In this document: one piece after another, positions 46,431 through 57,544 of the stretch
Position numbering within the stretch: the first letter of the stretch is position 1
Layout of the letters: the number at the start of each line of letters is the position of its first letter
Assembly: GCA_009760855.2 (NCBI GenBank)
Contig: WPIO01000027.1
Coordinates: forward strand, 4,346,501-4,410,500
Length of the DNA stretch: 64,000 nt
From: Cristatella mucedo
Taxonomy: Eukaryota; Bryozoa; Phylactolaemata; Cristatellidae
Direction: 5' to 3'
Notes under the pieces: model-generated
What the model was told of the DNA's origin: nothing
Database searches by the model: none
What the model saw: the letters and a program-made list of their open reading frames with translations, nothing else
Translations under genes and position numbers: made by a program

Positions 46431-47080
46431 AATCAATCGTATCTTCGAATACATTGAAATGACTTTCAACAAAGTCTCTAAACTTAGAATTTTGATGTAT
46501 GCCTATAGATAATTTACCACGCATCGGAACAGAACAATCTCTCCACCACTTTCCCTAACCTTAAGAGCAATATGCATACCTAACTTCACATTCCTATTTT
46601 CAGCAACAAGTCTTCATAATGTGCACCAAAGGTAGTCAAACCTTTTCCTTTAGGTTAGTTATATTGGCATCGTTTCGTGTAAAACCTGCATACTCATAAT
46701 CAACCTCCTTTCCATTTTTACTCTCTAATCCTAAGAACCATCCGATCAAGACTTACCTTTCTTAATCTCTCAGTCTTCCTATCACACGAGGAAAGATTAA
46801 TATCCTTTAAATTAGGAAGTGAAGCAGGTCTTCTTAATTAATCTGACATGAAATCTAGTTTATTTTTTAACTGCTTCCATAACTCTCTTGCATAATCACG
46901 ATACTTCTCACTAGGATTTTTTTGTATTATTCTTGACTACTTTGCTATAAAATGGTGGAACATTTCCTCTAAATGAAAATAACACGCAACCCTTTCCGTG
47001 CCGAATAGACCAACAAGTTCTGAGAGTTTATCCTAGTTAATATAGATTTTACCTGACTGCTGAGGTTCCTCACTATGTGC
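46431..47080 (-). other. AT-rich flank of the polymerase relic
   Basis: It has the same AT-rich composition and probably holds the polymerase N-terminal region, including a short helical piece (EKYRDYARELWKQLKNK), but no domain can be assigned. LINE-A sequence starts at about 47110-47150. Confidence 0.45.
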
Positions 47081-47494
47081 ATGCGAAAGTTATGCGATTG
47101 AGCGAAGCGAGTGAGCCTTGCACATGCGCTATGAGATTCGGCAGCAGAAAGGTAAAATCTATAGTACTGAGAGCATGCAAACTAAAAGCACGGTTTCCAC
47201 AAGATTGGGCTCAATCATCAGAAAAGTGGGTGGCACGATGCCTAGCCCAGGAAAGTTGCTCCGATACGTAAGCGGGAGCAAGAGAATGAAGGGACCGAAA
47301 TATGATTGGCAGAACCTTAGAGTCGATTCGATGCTTGATTGGGATCCAGAACAAGTCAGCGAGAAGATATGCTATGAGGGAACTTCGGTGCTCACGACAG
47401 ACAGGCCTAGCTGCAGAGTCTTGCACTAACTGTAAGCGCCCAGTTGCTGTCGCCCGTAAACAAGGCTTAGCTAATTGACAAGCCTTAGTTATAC

Positions 47495-47592
47495 AGCGGC
47501 AGATGAGTCTGTACGGCTATCACCGCGGCTTGCAGTGGGCGATAAAGAATCGCCCACTTTAGAACTTGAACCCACGATCGTGAAGAGCGAGC
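47495..47592 (-). mobile_element. SINE-1 partial copy nested in LINE-A
   Basis: The SINE-1 body (gtacggctatcaccgcggct, gcagtgggcgataaag) and B-box complement are present; the head is truncated at aagagcgagc. Confidence 0.7.
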
Positions 47593-47594
47593 AA

Positions 47595-47690
47595 TAATAA
47601 TAATAATAATAATGCTTTTGATAAAGCGCCCTCAGAGAACTTAATCTCTTTCTAGGCGCTTTACATTTGCTGCAAAGCAGCTTAGCTCCT
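47595..47690 (-). mobile_element. LINE-A 3' tail nested next to SINE-1
   Basis: (AAT)n, ttgataaagcgccctcagag and ctaggcgctttacatttgct, lying inside the larger LINE-A copy. Confidence 0.8.
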
Positions 47691-48179
47691 GGGCTAAGAC
47701 CCAGGCCAGTAGACAAGCCAGAAGTGAGTTGCTGAAGTTACGAATGCAAGGACCAATTTGGATGTAGTATCCCTGTCTAAGTAAGTCCAAATTTTAGCAA
47801 CGTTATGTAGCTGAAAATAGGTAGACTTTACTGTGAAGCTAATGTGGTCGTCTGTTGATAGGTCACTTTGGAACAGAACACCCAGATCTCGTGCAGATGC
47901 AATAGAAGATATGCTGGCAGAGCCAATTTTGAGTGTTAAGTCTCATAATTTCTGAGTCAAACTTGTTTTGCCCATAATTAGTAAGTTGGTTCTATCTTAA
48001 TTTAATTTTTAATTTAATTTAATAGAAAGTTTGCTGCCATGCATACGCGGATGTCAGTAATAAATGCAGCAATAAAGTGCAGAGAGTTCGTTGTGCTGCG
48101 AGGGATCAAAACAAAGGTACGATTGAATGTCGCGTGCATAAAAGTGAGAGCCTAGATTGTGCTTGGCGATCCCATCGGT

Positions 48180-48358
48180 TGTGAGTCCGCCTGGCTTACC
48201 CTCCCACCGAGCTTTTCAGGTTGAGACAGCGGACCCACTTGCAGCCGTTGCTTCCAGGCCCGCATGCTGGCCATGCGGCCCGGTCCCGCGTTTCCGAAAT
48301 AAACTGCGCGTTCTTGAGCCGTCTTGATCTGTTCGCGACTGCTAGCACAAGCATAACA
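48180..48358. mobile_element. 179-bp insertion with 8-bp target-site duplication
   Basis: ccatcggt occurs at 48172-48179 and again at 48359-48366. Removing one copy and the insert restores a continuous alignment with LINE-A at 56565. The insert begins tgtgagtccg and ends gcataaca and is GC-rich. The 8-bp duplication suits a hAT-type non-autonomous element, though its terminal inverted repeats are weak (TGTGA/TGTTA). Confidence 0.78.
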
Positions 48359-48430
48359 CCATCGGTAAGAGGTAGAGCAGAAACTGTGAAAAGAGTGGAC
48401 TAAGCACATAGCCCTGAGTACCTCGTACTT

Positions 48431-50686
48431 TAGTAGTTTCTCTGACGATCAAGGATTATACGTGCTGTGTTAGCGCCCCTAAGGGCGCTAGGGCAGACGC
48501 CACTAAAACGCACTTGTAGCAACATGCACGGGCATAGAAAATAACTATCCCCATATAGTACAGCGTATATCTTTAATGTAAGTTACAGACTTGTTTAGCG
48601 AGGAATTATGTGTAATTAACGAGGCTAAGCGATTTGTGCCCACTCTGTGCCTTAACTCCCCAACCCTAAAATATCTCGATAGATATAGCGTCTCAAGATT
48701 ACTAGCCCAAATAAGCCGTTCGCCGAATATTTGACATTATTTCTGATGTGGAAGCTCTGAGCTTCTGGAACAAAGGTGGAGGTTGCTTTGACTCCAGGTG
48801 CTATGCACAGCCACACCCGAGCGGTCACGTGTCGCCAAAGCAGCTTTCCTAGACGTCCGTACGGCGAGTTTTGTGTGCAAGGTGTAGGCAAATCACACAC
48901 GGCCTCCAGCTAGAGGGGCCTTGTAGCTAGAGTTTATTTGATGGACCTGTTAGTATTTCGGTAGACACGGCACTATTTGTAATACCTATTTAGCCGCAGG
49001 ACTGTTCGATCTTTCATCAGCTTATACTTGTCTTAGGTCAACTCAACTACTTTGGTAGGCAACTACAGTGCCTACGAAAATTATTACTCATATATTTAAT
49101 ACGTATATTATTACGCCTGATCTATTACTAAAAATCGCTCTCGGGCCACTAGCTGTTGGTTTCGTGGACGACGCCCCCATCTTCGGGAGGGACCCCCCCC
49201 CCCCGCGGTCCGCTCGCATACTTTGGTCACTAGCCATGAGTGGCCGAGCCGGACGCTTCAACCGCACATAGTCTACGCCATCCGTCTAGCGCACGGCCTG
49301 AACTGCCATTCTTCCTCGTCATCCAACTAGAGAGTAAACCGCAAGTTATCATACCGCCGCTGGCCAACTCTACACACTGTCCGAGGCCACAAACTATGTA
49401 TTCCATTTACTCAGGAATACGGAATGTTTCCAAATTTTTCATATTAACTAAAATAATACCGTTCGATACTTAATATTCCGCTTAAGCTTTGATTGTGCTA
49501 CACCCTTTTTAGTCTTTGTGTCATTTCTGTAGCGACAGGATTTCTCACCAAAGATACAACAACGGTAGAGTACTCCTACGGAGTTATATTGACCCACAAC
49601 ACATAGCACAACTCCACACAGCTGCTCTGCGCTGTTACAACCGTGGTTCGGAGCTTTCACGGCCGGACGTTACTAGGTCGCAAACGTTGAGCTCGCAGCG
49701 GTGCTAGTCTCAGCCTCCGACGCACGACGAATACGGGTGACGCCTGAACCTTGTAAAATTGCTAACTAGTTGTAGGTGCAGCACCGATACAGTGCGTGCA
49801 TTTTTTGAAGGAGAAAGCACACCATCGTGCAACTACTTTCTTGGCGGACGCCTCACGCGCTTACTACGTAATGCGGAATTGTCTCCCTTGACTGCCTCGA
49901 TCCTGGTACAATTCTAACCTGCTCTTGATTGCATGAGATGCAGTCTGCTGTCTACAACCTGAGTGCGGGAAGACATCTAGTCTCCGAGTCTTCGGTAGAG
50001 AAAACACTTGAAGGACCAGCTTTGCGTTTGTGAAGGTGGTGGACCAAATTCGAGATATCAACCTTGAAGGTGAATTTGGTACACATTTTTTAGCTGACAA
50101 ATCTAAAATATGCAACACACTGAGAAAAGTTTGGGCTGAGGCTCTGAACTAGTTACGTGGCGCCAGCCTTCTGGAAGAATTTGGAAGGAATATTACACTC
50201 ACGCTTGCCACCTCTTTAGTCGACTGGTGACCATTATATCTATGGCACCGATATATCGGAACTTACCTGACCTCAAGGAGTTATAATACCATCATTACAA
50301 TTATTAGAGCCGCAGAGAAAGCTATAATTTTTTTTTCTTTTTCCCGGTTAATTTTGTAATGACATCCATGGGAATGCAGGAAGCGCGATATATCTGTGGC
50401 GGGATACAGACTACGCTATGCTGACTATTCCCGCCAGTCCATTGCAAGCACGTTTCCTCACAGCGGTTCCATTTCACATCCCTCGAAGAACGACGGCGTG
50501 GTCGTCCTCGCCGGTCTGCAGGTACGTAGCTATTCGAAAGCTTAGTAATGAGCGGCCAGCGCCCTCGCCGCTGCCGTAGCAACGCTGACAGTGCGGCCGG
50601 CGCGTTATGGGGCCGTTTACAGCTGCAGCTCTGAATCCCGTGCACGGGAGCGTTTATGAGGCAGCTTCGTGGAGGACGCACGTGTT
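48431..50686. other. gene-free region upstream of the TONSL-like exon
   Basis: I looked here for exons encoding the TPR and ankyrin parts of TONSL and found none. A run of about 12 C lies at 49193. The 300 bp before 50669 are CpG-rich and may be promoter or intron. Confidence 0.45.
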
Positions 50687-52834
50687 ATGCTTAGGTCGAA
50701 CGCGCTGAAACCCGCGCAACTACAACTTAGTATTGTGGTTTCAGCGAGAAAAAAGTTGAGCATCTCTGACGACAGGCGGATGGCGACAGCTGACAACGTA
50801 TCAGACCAGCCGCGACGAACCGCCGAAGTATCATCACTTGACGACATGGAGCTGAAGATACAGGATCTGCCCAGCGAGTCGCGGGGCAGCGGTCGCTCCG
50901 GAAGCGCCAAACTAAGACCGGCAGCGGACGATGCCTTGAGCTCACCGGGGCCTCTGTATTCTCAGCTGCACGATCCGCCGTGTACACCAACGATCGAAGT
51001 GTCTTCCGGAGAGAGTGAGGACATCATTCCATCCACACCGGAGCAGATCGCCAAGAGCAGCAGCAGTGCTGGCCAGGGTCGCCGAGTTATCCCCATCCGA
51101 GCAGCGACTCCACGAGCGAAAATTCCACGAACAGCAACTCCACGAGCGGCAATTCTACGAGCTGCGGCGTGCTTCAACGTATCGAGCCCGAGCATCTCGA
51201 TTCTCCCGGAGTTTCGCAGATGCTGCGACGTTGGCAGCGATTCGATCCCCGTGCCAACCAATATTCCGCCGAGGTGGCCCGTATCTGGACGCCCAAGCAC
51301 AGCACTTGTGTTTATCGGGCGCTTTCGGCTGGCGATGATGCTGTCCGAAGAGTGTAGAGTGCGTGGCTTCGTTGCCGACGTCTGCCGGAAGTACGAAGGA
51401 GAGAGTGGTGAGTTCGTCAGTCCGCAAGACGTTAGCCTCTACCGAGTCGACGGTCACCGGCTGCGTCTCGACGAGCTTGTATACTCGGAGCTGCTGGAGA
51501 AGAACTGCGTCATAGCCATCCTGCCGTCGGCTCTCAAGACGCACCTGCACACGTTCGCCTGCCGCTACAGGTCACTGTGCCTCGAAGCTCACGTCGAGGT
51601 CGATGCAAGTACGAGCGAGATGCTGAGGCTGGCTGACAAGCGCAACTGCTTGGTGCTGCCGTTCGCATGCGTGCCGTCGCCATTCGTCAGCTCACTGATC
51701 GTCCGCTGCATCGACTCCGCATTCGCCACGCCCGTGCTTTCCTACATCGACCTGTCCTCGTGCCGCCTCGGTGACCGAGGTGTGCAGCTGCTCGTCCGTG
51801 CCCTCGTTCGGCTCGTCAACCTGAGCAACCTCAACCTGTCTATGAACGAGATCACCAGCGCCGGACTGGCACACCTGGCCGCTCCATTCGCCGAACGAGC
51901 GATCGCAGGGGCGGCTGGGGAGATGCCGCCCAAGCTGCTGGGCTCGCTGGTGAAGCTGGACTTGAGCGACAACCCGTTCGGTGACGCCTCCGTCGAGCAC
52001 CTGGCGATGCTGCTCACCAGCCTGTCCAGCCTGACGGACCTGCAGATAACCGCCTGTGGCCTGAGTGCAAGCACCCTCCCGAGTGGTGGGCTATTGTGTA
52101 TTGGCATTAGAAATAACAGGAGCCTCTATAACCTCGGCATGGCCAACAATAGCATAGGATCCGTCGGTTTGGCTACCATTTTCAAAGACGTGCTTTACGG
52201 TAGCGAAATTACCCATCTGGATTTGACCGGCTGCCGGACGACGGTAGCCGAGGCTGACGACGACGACAAAGGGCCCTTGGTCGGGGCGCTGCACTACCTG
52301 GTGCAGCGCCGCTACGCCCCGAAGCTCATCTGGCTCAGCCTGGCCGAGTGCGATATCGGGCCGGCTGAGGCACGTGAGCTGCGGCTGCTGGCTGCGAACG
52401 GCATGCGGCTGACGTACCTGTCGCTGAGCGGCAACCCGCGGCTCGTGGCCAGCGATGTGCTCGACCTGCTGCTTGTGCTCAGCCCGAGGCTCCAAACGCT
52501 CGACGTGTCGTGGTGCGAGCTCGGCTGCTTCGTCGCTGCTCCCGGTGCTGCGCCTGTGGAGCTGCCGAGTGTTGGAGCTGCCCAAGCCGACATGGCCGAC
52601 CTGCTTAAGGCTCTCGAGGAGGAGGTTGTTGGCAAGCCTCCGCTGCAGCGCCTCTCGATTGGCCCGGCCCGCTGGTGCAGCAGGGCCCTGGCTGCCCGGC
52701 CAGGCCGCCTTGCGAGCCTCATACGTGCCTGGAGGAACCGCTGGACGTTCAGGGCCGTCTGCAAGTGGACCGGAGACATGCTTGAGCTCACGTTGGAGCC
52801 TGCCAAGGACATGGAGAGTCAACTGCCTATTTGA
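50687..52834 (+). CDS. TONSL: TONSL-like protein, ubiquitin-like and LRR C-terminal part
   Basis: TONSL (Tonsoku-like) acts with MMS22L at damaged replication forks in homologous-recombination repair. The frame is open from 50660 to the TGA at 52832, about 720 codons in one exon. Counting from 50669, residues 1-205 are Ser/Pro/Ala-rich and disordered. 208-286 resemble the TONSL ubiquitin-like domain (VADVCRKYEGESGEFV..LYRVDGHRLRLDEL). CRYRSLC (298-304) matches the conserved block before the repeats. 355-620 hold leucine-rich repeats (LSYIDLSSCRLGD, LVKLDLSDNPFGDA, LTYLSLSGNPRLVASD). The N-terminal TPR and ankyrin repeats are not found, so this is either the last exon or a 5'-lost copy. An in-frame stop at 50657 means that any upstream exon must splice after it. 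An acceptor-like gtggtttcag ends at 50744 and gives phase 1. ATG choices are 50687 and 50780. The exon is far more GC-rich than its surroundings. Confidence 0.8.
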   Translation: MLRSNALKPAQLQLSIVVSARKKLSISDDRRMATADNVSDQPRRTAEVSSLDDMELKIQDLPSESRGSGRSGSAKLRPAADDALSSPGPLYSQLHDPPCTPTIEVSSGESEDIIPSTPEQIAKSSSSAGQGRRVIPIRAATPRAKIPRTATPRAAILRAAACFNVSSPSISILPEFRRCCDVGSDSIPVPTNIPPRWPVSGRPSTALVFIGRFRLAMMLSEECRVRGFVADVCRKYEGESGEFVSPQDVSLYRVDGHRLRLDELVYSELLEKNCVIAILPSALKTHLHTFACRYRSLCLEAHVEVDASTSEMLRLADKRNCLVLPFACVPSPFVSSLIVRCIDSAFATPVLSYIDLSSCRLGDRGVQLLVRALVRLVNLSNLNLSMNEITSAGLAHLAAPFAERAIAGAAGEMPPKLLGSLVKLDLSDNPFGDASVEHLAMLLTSLSSLTDLQITACGLSASTLPSGGLLCIGIRNNRSLYNLGMANNSIGSVGLATIFKDVLYGSEITHLDLTGCRTTVAEADDDDKGPLVGALHYLVQRRYAPKLIWLSLAECDIGPAEARELRLLAANGMRLTYLSLSGNPRLVASDVLDLLLVLSPRLQTLDVSWCELGCFVAAPGAAPVELPSVGAAQADMADLLKALEEEVVGKPPLQRLSIGPARWCSRALAARPGRLASLIRAWRNRWTFRAVCKWTGDMLELTLEPAKDMESQLPI

Positions 52835-53160
52835 CCGACAGGTGCTTAGCAACATGCTGCTGTTCGAGGTCCCTTAGGAGGCAGTGCTCTCCTTGAGCAC
52901 GTGACCTGTTCTGACCCACTTAATGCAACCGACGGTGCATTATTTTGGTTGGTTTATTTTTTTAGTTAAGTTACGTATTTAATGTTCGCAATGAACGACC
53001 AACATGTTTTGACCGACCGGCATGCAGCTGTTGGAGATAGGTTGCCTTAGGGTGCAGTGCACCACGTGAGCACATGACCTGTTCTCTTTTGGCAGATTTT
53101 ATTTTAGTTAAGTTACGTATTTAATGCTCAGAATGAACTACCAATATTTTCTTCGTTTTA
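52832..53160. repeat. two-unit tandem duplication (~178 bp) at the TONSL 3' end
   Basis: The unit starting ttgaccgacagg (52832) recurs from 53009 (tgaccgaccgg). Both units share agcacgtgacctgttct-type text and tagttaagttacgtatttaa. The first unit begins at the TONSL stop codon. Confidence 0.82.
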
Positions 53161-53193
53161 TTTAATTAAGCCTGCTATACTTAATTGGAGGAC

Positions 53194-53199
53194 AATAAA
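53194..53199 (+). other. polyadenylation signal for TONSL-like gene
   Basis: AATAAA lies 360 bp after the stop, beyond the tandem duplication. Confidence 0.55.
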
Positions 53200-54140
53200 T
53201 AATGGTGCTTTCTCGTTTGCACGATATGTAGTGCATGTTTTAATTAGTACTTAAATGTCTTTCCACCTCCTGTCGAGGCTGGCTATGATGACTGCTCGTG
53301 CAGACATTTTGACTTGACCGTTTAGCAGCAGACTCATATTTGTGTTGCAAGCTGCTTGCATCTAGCAAAGGTGAATGAGCACAGACAGGGAGGATTGCCT
53401 ACGTTTCGTTTCTCTGACTAGAGTTGAGTCGATTATGCTGGTGCTATAAGTGTTATAGGTAGCTACATACGACACGTAGGATAGCAAGTGTGTGACACCT
53501 AGTGGTTAAAGCCATGAACCTCACGGCAGCTGGGAGCTCACGAGCACCTGCACATCAACACCATTCGGCAGGGCGGCCAGGCTAACTCAAATGCTGAGGC
53601 TGACGAAAAGCCTAGTTAGCCCTTCATGAGATGCTCTACTCTTATTTAGCATGTTGCTTGCTTTCCGAAGCCCGGCTACCAAACGATATCCCACCGCGGC
53701 CATGTTTGGTCAAGGTCAAAATGAGGTCAGTGAAAGCTTGGATGCACTGTACAGATGATGTTACTGGGGTCGTGACTTACTAACGTTAATCGATGAGACG
53801 ACTAGAAATGCGGTAAACTCAGCCGTCGCCTGCTAGAGAATTTAATGCCGGCATGCCTTTCAACTAATTCTCAAATTTCATAGCATTCATGTGCTTAATT
53901 TCAAAGGCATGCCGATGAGCTTCAGAACATGTATTTTGTTGCTGAAGTTGATTCACCTATAAGTCGACTGACTAACAAATATGTTCATAAGATGACGTTT
54001 ATGATTTTTCGCTGCCTAATTGGGAGCAAAGGTAGTATCGATGATATCATTCTGAGTCTTGACTGGGGTCTTGGCCCAGGGATAAGGGCTGTGTACATTA
54101 AAGACCCGGGCACGGTATTAAGTTTTGAAGTAGGTGATTA
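53200..54140. other. gene-free spacer
   Basis: I see no repeat family or gene here. Confidence 0.45.
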
Positions 54141-54144
54141 ATAA

Positions 54145-54420
54145 TTAGAATACATTTGATACAGCGCCTTCAGAGAACTAAATCTGCTTCTATGCACTTT
54201 ACCTATGCTGCAAAGGAAGCATGTTTAGTGGTTGCATGATCAATGACAACAAGCACAGCATTATTAGAGGTGACATGCACAGGGTAAGCATGCAAATACG
54301 GTTAGTAGCAGCATGCACAGTCTCAGCACGTATAAGCACACATAGAATAAATCACATTGACCCACTAAATGCTGTGATAAATAGGTGCATTTTAGCTTCT
54401 TTTTAAATGTCAAGGCGTGG
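54145..54420 (-). mobile_element. LINE-A 3' end
   Basis: ttgatacagcgccttcagag, then the 3' UTR in minus orientation; it meets a plus-oriented LINE-A piece at about 54425. Confidence 0.82.
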
Positions 54421-54429
54421 CAGACAAAC

Positions 54430-55435
54430 TGAACTCGCATTCTGAAAATTCAAACCTTGTAAGTTCCAGTCTGGCTTTAGAGCTAACCACTCCACAGAGT
54501 CAGCATTGCTTCGGCTGTACAACGACCTGCTTAGGAATACAGAAATAAGTAGAGTATCTCTGCTTGATTTGCTCTATCTTTAGGCAGCTTTTCTTGCTAT
54601 CGATCACAAAGTTCTTCCAGAGCGCCTCTCATATCGCCTGGGCATCACTGGCACTGCTCTGCAGTGGTTCAGGTCTTATCGCAGTGGCAGACTCCAGAGT
54701 ATTATGTGAATGGACAAAGATCATCCGAGGTACCTCTAAAATATGGGATACCTCAGGGCTCCGTGCTTGGTCTGGTTCTTTGCCCGGTTTATACTCTCCC
54801 TCTTGCCGATGTGATTGCTAAGCACAGCCTAGGCTTTCACTTCTATTCGGATGACACTCTAGTTGTACCTTTGCTTTGATCCCTCCCAGCCTTCGAGCAC
54901 GGCGAATTCTCTCAACTCTATTGCTGCATGTATGGATGACATCTGGACATGGATGGCAGCAAATTTTCTAAAACTAAACGATGATAAAACTGACTTACTA
55001 GTTATGGGCAAACCAAGTGTGACCATCAGTTCCACAATCAAGTCTGCCTACTTTCAGCTACATAACATTGCTAAAATTTGGGCTTGTTTAGACAGGGATA
55101 CCACGTCTAAGTTGGTCCATGCATTTCTGACATCACGTCTTGACTTCTGTAACTCAACTACTTGCTTGCCTACCGGCCTGTGCACACAGGCGCTTACAGC
55201 TGGTCCAAAACTCTGCAGCTAGGCTTGTCTGTCATGAGGGTCGCAGTTGCGATGTAGCACCACTTCTCGCCGACCTGCACTGGCCACCAGTCCAGCAACG
55301 GATCGACTTCCAGGTTTTGTCGCTCACTTTTAGATCCTTTCATTCTTTGGCTCCAGCCTACATATCAGATGTACTCCACCACCAGGCCAAGCATCGTACT
55401 TCTGGCTTTTCGGAAACTAACTGTTTACCAATATA
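54430..55435 (+). mobile_element. LINE-A RT region to C-terminal region
   Basis: It encodes broken RT blocks (GIPQGSVLGLVL, FYSDD in place of FYADD), then LNDDKTDLLVMGKPSV and ARLVCHEGRSCDVAPLLADL. A deletion removes the GVIFQS block. No 3' tail; it stops at the (AAT)n of the neighbouring copy. Confidence 0.85.
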
Positions 55436-57480
55436 ATAATAATAATAATAATATTGCACTTGATAAAGCGCCCTCAGAGAACTTAATCTCTTTCTAGGCG
55501 CTTTACATTTGCTGCAAAGTGATACGCAATAGAATAGTAAGTAAAATCATGCTTGAAAAACAAACAAAATGAATAACATGGTTAGGGGTTACATGCACTG
55601 GGTCAGCATGCAAATGTGGTTAGTGGCAGCATGAACAGTGTCAGCACGCATAAGCACATCGAGGACGAATCACAAGGACCCACTAAATGCTGTCCTAAAT
55701 AGGTATGTTTTTAAGTTTCTTTTAAATGTGGTCAGGTCAGGGGATGTTCTGATGCAGGTCGGGAGGGAGTTCCAGGCTGTGGGAGCATACGAGCTAAATG
55801 CACGGTCTCCAAAGGATTTAAGGTTTGTACGAGGTATTTCTAGACTGTTGGATTCCGAAAAGCGAGTGGTACGATGCTTTGCCTGATGGGGTAGTATCTC
55901 TGAAAGATAGGCTGGAGCCCATAGAATGAAGAGACCTAAAAGTGAGCGACAAAACCTTGAAGTCAATCCGTTGCTTGACTGGTAACCAGTGCAGGTCGGC
56001 GAGAAGTGGAGTAATGTGGCAACTGCGACGCTCACGACAGACAAGCCTAGCTGCCGAGTTTTGCACCAGCTGCAATCGCCTGATCGCACATGCTGGTAGG
56101 CCAGTAAGCAGTGAGTTGCAGAAGTCGAGACGAGATGTCACGAATGCATGGACCAACTTGGACGTGGTATCCTTATCTAAACAAGCCCTAATTTTAGCAA
56201 TGTTATGAAGCTGAAAATAGGCTGATTTGACTGTGGAGCTGATGTGGTCGTCTAACGAGAGGTCGCTTTGGAATATGACACCTAGATTTCGAGCTGATGC
56301 AACTGGAGATATGCTGGCAGAGCCAATTTTGAAAGTCAGCCTTTCCAATTTCTGAACAACACTAGGCTTGCCCGTAACTAGTAAGTTAGTTTTATCATCG
56401 TTTAGTTTTAGAAAATTTGCTGCCATCCATGATCGGATGTCATCAATGCATGCAGCAAGTGAGTTGAGAGAATTTGAGGTGCTCGAAGGCTGGGAGGGAT
56501 CAAAGCAAAGGTACAACTAGAGTGTCATCCGCATAGAAGTGAAAGCCTAGATTGTGCTTGGCAATCACATCAGCGAGAGGGAGAGTATAAACGGTGAAAA
56601 GGACCGGACCTAGCACAGAGCCCTGAGGTACTCCATATTTTAGAGGTACTTCAGATGATCTTTGTCCATTCACGTCAACACTCTGGAGTCTCCCACTGAG
56701 ATAGGACCTGAACCACTGCAGAGCAGTGCCAGTGATGCCCAGGCGAGATGAGAGGCGCTCTAGAAGTACTTTGTGATCGATGGTATCAAAAGCTGCCGAA
56801 AGATCGAGCAAAACAAGAAGAGACACTCTACCCATGTCTGCATTCCTAAGTAGGTCGTTGTATACCCGAAGCAATGCTGACTCTGTGGAGTGATTAGCTC
56901 TAAAGCCAGACTGGAACTTACTAGCAAGGTGTGAGGTTTCGATATACGAGTTCAGCTGGTCTGCCGCGACCCGTTCCAGTGTCTTTGATAGGAATGGTAG
57001 AAGGGAGACTGGGCGGTAGTTGCTTAAGTTCTCTTGGTCGAGTGTAGCTTTCTTGAGAAGTGGCCTGACTACAGCTTTTTTGAAAGGTGCTGGGACCTGA
57101 CCTGAGGCTAATGACATATTAATGATGTTGGTTATGCATGGCAGCAGCAGATCAATGCAACGTAGGAGCAGGACAGTGGGAATAGGGTCCAGTGGACTTG
57201 TTGTCTTCTTTGATTGAGATACGAGCTTTAGGACTATGTCACTGGTGACCTGTTTAAATGCAGACATTGAGGCGCAGCCAGGAACCGAGGAACAGCATTC
57301 TAGTGGGAAGGTTGTCATCGCAGGGATGGATTCCCTGATTTTGTCTTTCTTCTGCACAAAGAATCGAGAGAAGCGATTGGCTAGATCATCACAAGGATCA
57401 TCAGGTAAGGAATATCTCGTACAAACCTGCTCAAATAGTCTGGGCTTATCCTTCTAGGACTAGATTAGCCAAGGAGGGAA
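55436..57480 (-). mobile_element. LINE-A, most complete copy
   Basis: This is the reference copy for the family. The minus strand from 57357 encodes [60 protein letters not shown] and the catalytic FYADD. After a frameshift at about 56510 it continues through [20 protein letters not shown] and [20 protein letters not shown]. After another at about 55930 it ends with [20 protein letters not shown] and the 3' UTR. The endonuclease part is missing at the 5' end. Two frameshifts inactivate it, but the copy is otherwise fresh. Motifs place it in the L2/CR1 group. Confidence 0.92.
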
Positions 57481-57544
57481 GAATAAAGATCGTTGAGTAG
57501 TCTGGCTTATCAGATGGAGTAACCTCGTTGTGCCCTCATTAACA

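Larger units (their letters stand above)
47150..48430 (-). mobile_element. LINE-A copy, interrupted twice
   Basis: The minus-strand coding pieces (QDSAARPVCREHRSSLI, HRIDSKVLPIIFRSLHS) are followed, after an interruption at about 47440-47690, by 47700-48430, which parallels 56095-56640. A second insertion lies at 48180-48358. The RT catalytic region is absent. Confidence 0.8.

Noticed and set aside
48221-48403. 60-residue + strand frame as a TONSL upstream exon
   Set aside because: It spans the 179-bp insertion and its LINE-A flanks and has no TPR or ankyrin pattern.
51742-52855. Long minus-strand open frames (up to 254 residues) opposite the TONSL-like exon
   Set aside because: They arise from GC-rich codon use of the sense gene. 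They are Arg/Ala-rich with no domain, while the + strand has clear LRRs.
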